NCBI GenBank assembly: GCA_002449575.1
Contig: DJXC01000132.1
Span: forward strand, 397-13,092
DNA length: 12,696 bases
Source of the DNA: Ruminococcus sp. UBA7014
GTDB taxonomy: Bacteria; Bacillota; Clostridia; Oscillospirales; Ruminococcaceae
Direction of reading: 5' to 3'
Below, piece by piece: positions 1 through 6,266 of the stretch. A program made the position numbers and the translations under genes. Position 1 is the stretch's first letter. Each line of letters opens with the position of its first letter. The notes beneath the pieces are model-generated. The model worked only from the letters and a program-made list of their open reading frames with translations, made no database searches and was not told the origin of the DNA.

Positions 1-1
1 T

Positions 2-328
2 CATCACCATCATGACCATGACGAACATGAACATCACCACCACCATGCTGATGAAGTATTTACCAGCTGGGGCAAGGAAACTGCAAGACAGTATACTGTT
101 GAAGAAATTCAGAAAGCTCTGGAAGCCCTTGAAGATGAAAAAACTTACGGCATGATTCTCCGTGCAAAAGGCATTGTTGCCGGTACAGACGGTCAGTGGA
201 TTCACTATGACTATGTTCCGGGTACACCGGACGTTCGTCACGGCAGTGCCGCCACAACTGGCAGACTTTGCGTTATCGGCTCGAATATCAACGAAAAAGC
301 AATTGCAGAGCTGTTCCACGCTGAATAA
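2..328 (+). CDS. CobW/COG0523-family metal-chaperone GTPase, C-terminal part (5' end outside window)
   Basis: Only the last 108 codons are present; the reading frame is open from the window edge and ends in TAA at 326-328. The visible part starts with a His/Asp/Glu-rich stretch of about 18 residues (11 of the first 15 are His), followed by a CobW C-terminal type domain: a Phe-Thr-Ser-Trp entry, a helix with EEIQKALEAL, then GMILRAKGIV, a Trp-Ile-His-Tyr strand and a C-terminal Cys-Val-Ile-Gly-Ser strand. In COG0523 proteins a His-rich linker between the GTPase and C-terminal domains is a known metal-binding element, and many members deliver zinc. The GTPase domain with its Walker A and CXCC motifs must lie upstream and cannot be checked. 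The next gene, 64 bases downstream on the same strand, is a second GTPase of the same superfamily. Zinc is the most likely metal, but that is inference. Confidence 0.85.
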   Translation, partial: HHHHDHDEHEHHHHHADEVFTSWGKETARQYTVEEIQKALEALEDEKTYGMILRAKGIVAGTDGQWIHYDYVPGTPDVRHGSAATTGRLCVIGSNINEKAIAELFHAE

Positions 329-342
329 TTTCTAAAAAATCC

Positions 343-364
343 ATGCCGCTGGCTTCAGCGGCAT
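343..364 (+). terminator. Perfect 9-bp hairpin between the two GTPase genes
   Basis: Arms ATGCCGCTG (343-351) and CAGCGGCAT (356-364) pair perfectly around a GCTT loop. The A-run on the left (335-339) would give a U-run in a minus-strand transcript; the plus-strand tail (GTTCTGT) is poor. On the plus strand it may act as a partial terminator or an RNA-stabilising hairpin, letting some transcription through to the next gene, whose ribosome site starts 12 bases downstream. Confidence 0.5.
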
Positions 365-392
365 GTTCTGTAAAAAAGGAGGATAATTCATT

Positions 393-1364
393 ATGCCTAC
401 GAATCCACAAACGGAAGATATTCCGGTTTATTTGTTTGTCGGCTTTCTGGAAGGCGGCAAAACCAAATTCATTCAGGAAACTTTGGAAGATAAACGCTTC
501 AACAACGGCGAAAAAACACTGCTGCTTCTCTGCGAAGAAGGCGAGGAAGAATATGACTTCTCCCGTTTTCCCGGCAAAGACAAGAATGTTGTGCAGTATG
601 TCATTGACGAACAGGAAGATTTCAACGAAAACAATCTCAAAAAAATTCTGAAAGAATCCGGCGCAACCCGTGTCGTTCTCGAATATAACGGCATGTGGAC
701 TATCAACGACTTATTTGAAAACCTTCCTGTTGAATGGGCAGTCTATCAGGCTATGTGCTTTGTAGATTCCGGCACATTCCTGAACTATAATGCAAATATG
801 CGCAGTCTTGTTGTCGATAAAATCAATGTCAGTGAACTTGTTGTTTTCAACAGATTCAACAAGGAAACAATGAACCAGATGGAATTTCATAAAATCGTCA
901 GAGGCATTAGCCGCCGCACACAGATTGCCTATGAAACGACTTCCGGTGAAGTGGCTTATGATGATATTCAAGACCCTCTGCCGTTTGATGTCAATGCAGA
1001 AGAAATTGTCATTAAAGATGAAGACTATGCTTTATTCTACCGTGACATTATGGAAGAACCCGAAAAATATCATAATAAAACCGTTACGTTCCGTGCCGTG
1101 GCTGCCCGTGACAAAAAATTCCCGAAAAATGTCTTTGCTGCCGGTCGTCATGTCATGACCTGCTGTGTAGAAGATATTCAATACTGCTGGCTTGCCTGCG
1201 AATGGGACAAAGCTCCCATGTTTGATGCACGTCAGTGGATTCGCCTGACAGCAAAAATTTCCGTTCAGCGTCATAAACTCTATAAAGGCAAAGGACCTGT
1301 TTTACAGATTCAGTCCCTTGTCCTGACCGATGCACCTGAACAGGAAGTTGCTACATTTTATTAA
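393..1364 (+). CDS. GTPase-like protein (CobW/COG0523 N-terminus) fused to a DUF1980/TIGR03943 (YcgQ-like) C-terminal domain
   Basis: Protein of 323 residues, started by ATG after a strong AGGAGG at 377-382. The N-terminal half (about 10-200) has the CobW layout: a beta strand followed by a Walker A loop GFLEGGKT at 17-24, where CobW proteins usually read GFLGAGKT. The other GTPase motifs look eroded: the position of the usual Asn-Lys-x-Asp reads Asn-Arg-Phe-Asn, the expected Glu-Thr/Ser-x-Gly segment reads LEYNGMW, and there is no CXCC motif. The C-terminal part (about 225-315) matches my memory of DUF1980, the domain of permease-associated YcgQ-type proteins: a KTVTFRA strand, a FPKNVFAAGRHVMTCC segment with adjacent Cys257-Cys258, and a WIRLTAKI strand of OB-fold character. 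It probably works in metal or small-ligand handling with the upstream COG0523 protein and possibly an unseen permease. No signal peptide or membrane helix is visible, so it is cytoplasmic. Domain calls are by eye. Confidence 0.8.
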   Translation: MPTNPQTEDIPVYLFVGFLEGGKTKFIQETLEDKRFNNGEKTLLLLCEEGEEEYDFSRFPGKDKNVVQYVIDEQEDFNENNLKKILKESGATRVVLEYNGMWTINDLFENLPVEWAVYQAMCFVDSGTFLNYNANMRSLVVDKINVSELVVFNRFNKETMNQMEFHKIVRGISRRTQIAYETTSGEVAYDDIQDPLPFDVNAEEIVIKDEDYALFYRDIMEEPEKYHNKTVTFRAVAARDKKFPKNVFAAGRHVMTCCVEDIQYCWLACEWDKAPMFDARQWIRLTAKISVQRHKLYKGKGPVLQIQSLVLTDAPEQEVATFY

Positions 1365-1374
1365 TGATATCATC

Positions 1375-1380
1375 AGGAGG
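1375..1380 (+). promoter_or_regulatory. Ribosome binding site that fixes the start at 1390
   Basis: A perfect AGGAGG lies 9 bases before the ATG at 1390. An in-frame ATG at 1330 inside the preceding gene has no comparable site and would add 20 residues that overlap that gene, so 1390 is preferred. Confidence 0.85.
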
Positions 1381-1389
1381 CTGATTGCT

Positions 1390-1845
1390 ATGCTGTTCCA
1401 ATTTGGAGATACGCTTGCCGAAATTGACACGGAAGCCACAAGAAATTATTATCAGAAAACAAATTATCTCAATGATTGTGCCTGTCTTGGCTGTCAGAAT
1501 TTCCGGCAGTGGACAAAGTACTGTCCTCCTGAAATTCTGGAACAGTTTCAGGCATTCGGCATTGATGACCTGAATCAGATTGCAGAAATCATTCCGTTCG
1601 GGACGAAAAAAGAAGAATATAAACGTCATAACGGCATGTTATACGGCGGATTTTATCATGTTGTCGGCAGACTTATCGAACCGGGGGCAAATTCTGACTG
1701 GAAAATTTCGGACAGTTTTGGCGTTTTCATTCCGGAGTATGTCAGTCCCGCTTTGCCGGGATTTCCGGAAGATATTTTGCAGCTTGAAATATGCGCCTAC
1801 ATTCCGTGGATGATTGCCGCCTCAATGGAGAATTATATTAATTAA
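1390..1845 (+). CDS. Hypothetical protein with a CxCxxC...C motif, possible small metal-binding protein
   Basis: Protein of 151 residues that I do not recognise by family name. It begins 25 bases after the fused GTPase gene and is almost certainly co-transcribed with it. Near the N-terminus it carries Cys30, Cys32, Cys35 and Cys45 in the pattern C-A-C-L-G-C then nine residues and Cys, surrounded by Asn and Tyr; this looks like a zinc or iron-sulfur site. The rest is a soluble alpha/beta sequence with many aromatic residues, including a GGFYHVVGRLI strand and a FGVFIPEYV strand. There is no signal peptide or transmembrane segment. Its position after two CobW-superfamily genes suggests it may be a recipient of, or accessory to, the metal delivered by those proteins; this is inference from context only. 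It ends just before a strong convergent terminator. Confidence 0.75.
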   Translation: MLFQFGDTLAEIDTEATRNYYQKTNYLNDCACLGCQNFRQWTKYCPPEILEQFQAFGIDDLNQIAEIIPFGTKKEEYKRHNGMLYGGFYHVVGRLIEPGANSDWKISDSFGVFIPEYVSPALPGFPEDILQLEICAYIPWMIAASMENYIN

Positions 1846-1854
1846 AATGCAAAA

Positions 1855-1882
1855 CTGCCGTACTCTGTGACGAGTACGGCAG
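1855..1882. terminator. Bidirectional terminator between convergent genes
   Basis: An 11-bp perfect stem (CTGCCGTACTC at 1855-1865, GAGTACGGCAG at 1872-1882) closes a 6-base loop. It is preceded by AAAA and followed by AAATTTTATTTT, so it has a U-run in both directions. It separates the plus-strand metal cluster from the minus-strand tautomerase gene. Confidence 0.9.
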
Positions 1883-1893
1883 AAATTTTATTT

Positions 1894-2235
1894 TCAGAAA
1901 TTGCTTCCGTTCCAGCCCCAGTCCGGTGTGCTGGTATAGCTGACATAGATTCTGTTCTTCGGAATAGAAAGTTCTGCATTCAGGATTTCGCTGATTTGTC
2001 CGGTCAGTTTGCTGTAAGCAGTTCCGGCAGCTCCTCCGAAAACCTGTACTTCTACCATAGCAGCCGGGGCATCTGTTCCCTGATGATAGAGAATATATTC
2101 CGGTTCGATTCCGACCATGAGCCACTGTTCAGATTTACCCGGCAGTGTGGCAATTGCTTTTCCGAGTCCGGCTTTGATGGTTTCCTGCTGTGCTTTGGAA
2201 ACACTCTGATTTGTCTTGACATTGATAAACGGCAT
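1894..2235 (-). CDS. MIF / phenylpyruvate tautomerase family protein
   Basis: Protein of 113 residues, the normal length for the macrophage migration inhibitory factor branch of the tautomerase superfamily. Pro2 directly follows the initiator Met and would become the N-terminal catalytic proline after Met removal. Lys34, in a PGKSEQWLMVGI segment, sits where MIF has its catalytic Lys32 region. The C-terminal half closely follows MIF: YSKL, then ISEILNAELSIPKNRIYVSY, and a final WGWNGSNF that resembles the VGWNNSTF end of MIF. Family members are cytoplasmic homotrimers that tautomerise phenylpyruvate or similar enol/keto acids; the natural bacterial substrate is usually unknown. It starts 25 bases after the stop of the DtxR-like regulator and is preceded by an AAAGGA ribosome site (2245-2250 on the complement), so the two form an operon with the regulator first. 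The Cys-x-x-Cys oxidoreductase motif of human MIF is absent. Confidence 0.9.
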   Translation of the reverse strand: MPFINVKTNQSVSKAQQETIKAGLGKAIATLPGKSEQWLMVGIEPEYILYHQGTDAPAAMVEVQVFGGAAGTAYSKLTGQISEILNAELSIPKNRIYVSYTSTPDWGWNGSNF

Positions 2236-2260
2236 AATAACTTATCCTTTCATAAAATAA

Positions 2261-2668
2261 TTATTTTTTCTCTACGGGGTGACTTTTTTTGATATGTTCA
2301 AGGCTTCGGCTTGTGACCGTACCTAATTTCTTGACAGTATTCTCAGGAAATGTCGAAAGAAATAAAAATGCATTTTCTTTGGATTCCGCCGGAGTAAGTT
2401 TCAGGATTCTCCGGAAGAAGGCATAAGTAATATCATAATCTTCATTGAAATGTTCCGCAATTTCCCTGCCGATTGGTGTAAGTCTGACGGCTTCGCAGTA
2501 ATCCGGTTCAATTAGTTCCATTCTCACCATGCATTTCATCATTTTGCTGACACTGGGTCGAGTCACACCTAAATCGTTAGCAATATCTACACAGCGGATT
2601 CTGTTTCTTTCATGTCCCATGCGATAGATACACAGCAGATAACGATACTGTCCTGCACATAATTCCAT
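2261..2668 (-). CDS. DtxR/MntR-like winged-helix transcriptional regulator
   Basis: Protein of 135 residues, near the length of MntR-type regulators. The N-terminal winged helix-turn-helix is clear: VDIANDLGVTRPSVSKMM at about 27-44 is the HTH, and the wing follows with LIEPDYCEAVRLTPIGREIAEHF. The C-terminal dimerisation region (about 75-120) is short and there is no SH3-like domain. Aligned by eye with Bacillus MntR, the metal-ligand positions appear to be replaced: D8/E11 by Arg9/Leu12, and E99/E102/H103 by Phe/Leu/Ser. The protein may therefore not be metal responsive. It contains several Cys residues (4, 13, 26 and two more in the HTH/wing region), which leaves redox sensing open. The start at 2668 is chosen because GAAAGGA lies 9 bases upstream; an ATG ten codons earlier lacks such a site. 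Likely targets are its own promoter, the tautomerase, and perhaps the divergent murD operon. Confidence 0.85.
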   Translation of the reverse strand: MELCAGQYRYLLCIYRMGHERNRIRCVDIANDLGVTRPSVSKMMKCMVRMELIEPDYCEAVRLTPIGREIAEHFNEDYDITYAFFRRILKLTPAESKENAFLFLSTFPENTVKKLGTVTSRSLEHIKKSHPVEKK

Positions 2669-2712
2669 AAATTCACATCCTTTCTTCTGTCCTGACATAA
2701 AGTCCTATTATA

Positions 2713-2741
2713 ACAATAACACAATTCTGATAAAAAGTCAA
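2713..2741 (-). promoter_or_regulatory. Predicted promoter of the regulator-tautomerase operon
   Basis: On the minus strand a TTGACT -35 box (2736-2741) is followed after 17 bases by TATTGT (2713-2718). A perfect TATAAT lies slightly further downstream (2707-2712) but is 23 bases from TTGACT, so the first pairing is preferred; the true -10 is uncertain. Confidence 0.5.
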
Positions 2742-2745
2742 GTTT

Positions 2746-2773
2746 TTTCTGAAAAACATTGATTTTTCAGAAA
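2746..2773. promoter_or_regulatory. 28-bp inverted repeat, operator candidate in the divergent promoter region
   Basis: Arms TTTCTGAAAAA (2746-2756) and TTTTTCAGAAA (2763-2773) are perfect 11-bp complements around CATTGA. The right arm covers the -35 box of the murD promoter and the left arm lies 5 bases from the -35 box of the divergent regulator promoter. This is the classic position for an operator able to control both directions. The adjacent DtxR-like regulator is the obvious candidate binder, but this is inference. Confidence 0.55.
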
Positions 2774-2787
2774 GAATCTGCTATAAT
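2759..2787 (+). promoter_or_regulatory. Predicted sigma-A promoter of the murD operon
   Basis: TTGATT (2759-2764), an exact 17-base spacer and a perfect TATAAT (2782-2787). The transcript would start near 2794, giving a leader of roughly 37 bases before the murD ATG, which carries AGGAGG at 2820-2825. Confidence 0.8.
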
Positions 2788-2830
2788 AGAATATGGCACA
2801 TTATTTTTCCAGTACTTACAGGAGGCTGTT

Positions 2831-4225
2831 ATGAGTAAAATTCAAGCTTTTTTTGAAGATATGAAATCCAAAAAAGTGGCTTTCATCGGCACAGGTGTGA
2901 GCCATACAGAATTAATCAGGAAATTCCGGGAAAAGAATATTCCTGTCACTGTCTGCGACAAAAGAAGTGCAGATAAATTTCAGGAAGTCTATGATGAATT
3001 ATCTGCTCTTGATGTCACATTTATTCTTGGTGAAACCTATCTGGATTCCCTTACAGATTTTGATGTTGTATTCAGAACACCGGGCATGTATTTCAACAAC
3101 CCGGCACTGACAAAAGCACGTCAGCATGGTGTTGTCATTACCTCGGAAATGGAAGTCTTCTTTGATTTATGCCCATGCAAAATTTATGGTGTGACCGGTT
3201 CGGACGGCAAATCCACTTCTACAACCTTAATCGCCGAAATTCTCACAGAAGCCGGAAAAACTGTTCATAAAGGCGGCAATATCGGACGTGCGCTTCTTCC
3301 TGTTATCGAAGACATCAAGGAAGAAGATGTTGCTGTTGTAGAACTTTCCAGTTTTCAGCTTATTTCTATGAGAAAATCTCCGGATACAGCATTAATCACA
3401 AATATCACACCGAATCATCTGGATGTACATGGCACGATGGAAGAATATACACAGTCTAAAACAAACCTGATTACACATCAGAATGCATTTTCCAGAACTG
3501 TCCTGAATCTTGACAATCAGGGGACAAAAGCCCTTTCCGGGCTTGTCCGGGGAAAACTGAACTGGTTTACCCGCCGGGAAATTCCCGAAAGAGGTGCTTT
3601 TCTGCGAGAGGACGGCATGTTATGCTATATCGAAAACGGTGAAATCACCCCTGTGATTCAGAAAGATGAAATCCGCATTCCGGGTATGCACAATGTCGAA
3701 AACTTTCTTGGTGTGATTGCTGCCCTCTGGGGTGAAGTGCCTGCCGAAGCGATTGTCAAAGTAGCAAAAGAATTTGGCGGTGTAGAACACAGAATTGAAT
3801 TCGTCCGTGAACTGAACGGCGTAAAATACTATAATGACAGTATCGCCACCAGCCCGACCAGAGTGCTTGCTGGTCTGAACAGTTTCAATCAGAAATTAAT
3901 CGTTCTTGCCGGAGGCTATGATAAAAAAATTCCATTTGAACCGATGGCAGAAACTGTCTGCGACAAAGTCAAGATTTTAATCCTGATGGGTCTGACTGCC
4001 GATAAAATCGAAAAAGCTGTTACTTCTGCCAAAAATTACAATCCGCAAACCCTGAAAATCATTCATGTCAATTCGATGGAAGAAGCCGTTGAAACAGCTC
4101 ACAAAGAAGCACAGCCCGGTGATATTGTCACCCTTTCCCCTGCCTGTGCAAGTTTCGACTGGTATCCAAATTTTGAAATCCGTGGTCAGCATTTCAAGAG
4201 ACTGATAAAGGAGCTGTCAGAATGA
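2831..4225 (+). CDS. murD: UDP-N-acetylmuramoyl-L-alanine--D-glutamate ligase (MurD)
   Basis: Protein of 464 residues, the normal MurD length. It adds D-glutamate to UDP-MurNAc-L-Ala in the cytoplasm, using ATP, in peptidoglycan precursor synthesis. The N-terminal Rossmann-like domain (about 1-115) begins with VAFIGTGVSHTEL and includes FRTPGM. The central ATPase domain has the P-loop TGSDGKST at 122-129, then VVELSSFQL and ITNITPNHLDVHGTMEEY. The C-terminal domain shows NDSIATSPT, LAGGYDKKIPFEPM and the MurD signature LSPACASFDWYPNFEIRGQHF. The P-loop has Asp125 where most Mur ligases have Asn; this is a mild variant, not a sign of inactivity. The ATG at 2831 is chosen from its AGGAGG; an upstream in-frame TTG at 2759 lies in the promoter itself and is rejected. 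The gene overlaps the next by 4 bases (ATGA). Confidence 0.96.
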   Translation: MSKIQAFFEDMKSKKVAFIGTGVSHTELIRKFREKNIPVTVCDKRSADKFQEVYDELSALDVTFILGETYLDSLTDFDVVFRTPGMYFNNPALTKARQHGVVITSEMEVFFDLCPCKIYGVTGSDGKSTSTTLIAEILTEAGKTVHKGGNIGRALLPVIEDIKEEDVAVVELSSFQLISMRKSPDTALITNITPNHLDVHGTMEEYTQSKTNLITHQNAFSRTVLNLDNQGTKALSGLVRGKLNWFTRREIPERGAFLREDGMLCYIENGEITPVIQKDEIRIPGMHNVENFLGVIAALWGEVPAEAIVKVAKEFGGVEHRIEFVRELNGVKYYNDSIATSPTRVLAGLNSFNQKLIVLAGGYDKKIPFEPMAETVCDKVKILILMGLTADKIEKAVTSAKNYNPQTLKIIHVNSMEEAVETAHKEAQPGDIVTLSPACASFDWYPNFEIRGQHFKRLIKELSE

Positions 4226-5241
4226 GAACTTCTGTATTGATAAAAATACTTTCTGCACTCTGCAAAGCAACAGGCATTTCCGGAGATGAAACTGCTGTCG
4301 CAAAAACAGCAGCAGATTATCTGAAAAAATACTGTTCTTCTGTAGAGATAAAAAACGGCAATGTCATTGGCGTGTTAGAATGCGCTGATGAAAATGCCTC
4401 TCATGTCATGTTGGATGCCCATCTTGACCAGATAGGCTTGATAGTAACTGAAATTACAGATGACGGCTTTGTCGGTGTAGGAAATGTCGGTGGTCTGGAC
4501 AGAAGATGGTTTCCGGCTCAGAAAGTTATCCTTCACGGGAAGAAGGACATTCCCGGCATTATCTCCACACTGCCGCCACATCTGAACAACGGAGAAGAAA
4601 AAGTGCAGAAAATGACACAAGTCCGGATTGATACCGGCTATCCGGCAGAAGAACTCAAAGAAATTCTTTCTCTGGGTGACAGCGTGACATTCACAGGCAG
4701 AACCGGAACACTTGCCGGAGACAGATTTACCTCTCCCGCACTGGATGACCGAGCCGGAATTGCTGCCATTCTGTATGCAGTTTCCCTTATCTACAAAGAA
4801 AAACTGCCCTGCAAAGTCAGTATATTATTCTCAAACCGTGAGGAAGTCAACGGCTGCGGTGCAAAAACAGGCTGTTATGCCATCAATCCGGATATTGCCC
4901 TTGCTGTTGATGTTTCCTTTGCCGGAGATGGTACAAAAGGCACTGGCAAAGCCGGCGAAGGCACAATGATTGGCTTTTCGCCGTCACTGTCAAGAAAAGT
5001 TTCTCATGATTTGGCTTATCTTGCCGCTGATAAAAATATTCCCTATCAGTTTGAAGCAATGTCCGGCAAAACCGGCACAAATGCAGATGATTTTTCCGTC
5101 TGCCGTGAGGGTGTAAAAGCCTGCACTGTTTCAATACCTTTATATTATATGCATACGCCTGTTGAAGTCGTTGACCTGAATGACATCAAATCTACCGGAA
5201 AATTAATCGCTGAATATCTCAGGGGGTGTACAAAATGCTGA
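4222..5241 (+). CDS. M42-family metallo-aminopeptidase (first of a tandem pair)
   Basis: Protein of 339 residues. M42 peptidases (glutamyl aminopeptidase, TET aminopeptidase, CelM/FrvX relatives) are cytoplasmic di-metal exopeptidases that form tetrahedral dodecamers and trim peptides. The metal and catalytic residues can be placed: His67 and Asp69 in DAHLDQIG, bridging Asp175 in LDDRAG, catalytic Glu207 and ligand Glu208 in REEVNGCGA, Asp230 in AVDVSFAGD, and His311 in HTPVEVV. The site is therefore complete, although the usual QEEVGLRGA segment is changed to REEVNGCGA, which may alter specificity. It starts on the ATGA that ends murD, indicating translational coupling, and overlaps the second M42 gene by 7 bases. 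Such a position suggests peptide recycling or supply tied to wall synthesis; the substrate is unknown. No signal peptide is seen. Confidence 0.93.
   Translation: MRTSVLIKILSALCKATGISGDETAVAKTAADYLKKYCSSVEIKNGNVIGVLECADENASHVMLDAHLDQIGLIVTEITDDGFVGVGNVGGLDRRWFPAQKVILHGKKDIPGIISTLPPHLNNGEEKVQKMTQVRIDTGYPAEELKEILSLGDSVTFTGRTGTLAGDRFTSPALDDRAGIAAILYAVSLIYKEKLPCKVSILFSNREEVNGCGAKTGCYAINPDIALAVDVSFAGDGTKGTGKAGEGTMIGFSPSLSRKVSHDLAYLAADKNIPYQFEAMSGKTGTNADDFSVCREGVKACTVSIPLYYMHTPVEVVDLNDIKSTGKLIAEYLRGCTKC
5221..5228 (+). promoter_or_regulatory. Ribosome binding site for the second M42 gene
   Basis: AGGGGGTG lies 6 bases before ATG 5235. An in-frame GTG at 5226 sits inside this site and therefore is not a credible start. 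Confidence 0.75.
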
Positions 5242-6266
5242 ATTATCTCAAAGAATTATGCGCCCTGAATGGCATTTCCGGAGATGAAGCGAAAATCCGG
5301 GAATATCTGGAAGAAAAAATCAATCAGTTTCCGGATATTCTGGAATGCCGGACGGATGCGCTCGGAAATTTACTGGTTCATAAAAAAGGCAGAAACCAAG
5401 CGAAAAATACAGTGCTAATCGGCGCACATATGGACGAAGTCGGCTTTATCATTACAGAAATTCTTCCTGATGGAAAATGTATGCTTGATACTGTCGGCGG
5501 TGTTGACCCTGATGTCGCTATTGGCAGAGCGGTATATCTTCCCGAAGCTGAAAGATTCGGTGTTATCGGCTGTAAGCCTGTTCATCAGCTCAGTGAAAAA
5601 GAACGTGAAGAAAAACCGAAAAAGATAAATCTGATTCTGGATATTGGCACAAACTCCAGAGCCGAAACGATTCATTTACACATTCTGCCCGGTGATGCCG
5701 TCTGCTATTACAGCGAATGGGCGGAACTCGGCGGAAACCGTGTTGCTTCCAAGGCGATTGACGACCGTTTCGGCTGTGCAGCAATGCTGCAATTACTGGA
5801 AAATGAAATTGCTTATGACACATGGTTCGGCTTTTTTGTACAGGAAGAAATCGGACTCCGTGGCAGTAAAACTGCTGCTTATGCAGTAAATCCGGATTTT
5901 GCACTGATTCTTGAAACAACAACGGCTGCTGACCTTGACGGTGTTCATGACGGCAATGCTGTATGTCATCTGGGAAAAGGTGCAGTTGCATTATTCATGG
6001 ACAGGGCGACAATCTACGATAAAGAATTATATCATCTGGCTTTTGCAGAAGCAGAAAAAGCAGGAATTCCCTGTCAGACCAAATCCCGGATTGCAGGCGG
6101 CAATGATGCCGGCTCAGTACATGTTTCACGAAACGGCGTGAGAACGCTTGCCCTTTCGATTCCCTGCCGTTATCTGCACTCACCTTACTGCACTGCACAA
6201 ATCAGTGATATGACAAATACCTATCAGCTAGCTGAAAAAATGCTGGAAAGAATGCATGAATTATGA
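5235..6266 (+). CDS. M42-family metallo-aminopeptidase (second of a tandem pair)
   Basis: Protein of 343 residues with a complete M42 active site: His65 and Asp67 in GAHMDEVG, Asp176 in AIDDRFG, catalytic Glu204 and ligand Glu205 in the typical QEEIGLRGS, Glu227 in LETTTAAD, and His315 in LHSP. It is a diverged paralogue of the preceding gene, with the same GISGDE entry near residue 13 and the same overall order of motifs. It keeps the textbook QEEIGLRG segment that the first copy has changed. M42 enzymes self-assemble into dodecamers and some archaeal members form mixed complexes, so a hetero-oligomer of the two products is possible; this is inference. The gene ends in ATGA shared with the GNAT gene. 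Confidence 0.94.
   Translation: MLNYLKELCALNGISGDEAKIREYLEEKINQFPDILECRTDALGNLLVHKKGRNQAKNTVLIGAHMDEVGFIITEILPDGKCMLDTVGGVDPDVAIGRAVYLPEAERFGVIGCKPVHQLSEKEREEKPKKINLILDIGTNSRAETIHLHILPGDAVCYYSEWAELGGNRVASKAIDDRFGCAAMLQLLENEIAYDTWFGFFVQEEIGLRGSKTAAYAVNPDFALILETTTAADLDGVHDGNAVCHLGKGAVALFMDRATIYDKELYHLAFAEAEKAGIPCQTKSRIAGGNDAGSVHVSRNGVRTLALSIPCRYLHSPYCTAQISDMTNTYQLAEKMLERMHEL

Noticed and set aside
343..651. Plus-strand reading frame overlapping the start of the fused GTPase
   Set aside because: It starts inside the 343-364 hairpin, has no ribosome site, and lies in another frame over a clearly conserved protein.
1867..2292. Plus-strand frame antisense to the tautomerase gene
   Set aside because: It runs through the terminator stem and opposite a recognisable MIF-family gene; the translation looks like no known protein.
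2759..2830. TTG-initiated N-terminal extension of MurD
   Set aside because: The TTG is part of the predicted -35 box and the ATG at 2831 has a strong AGGAGG.
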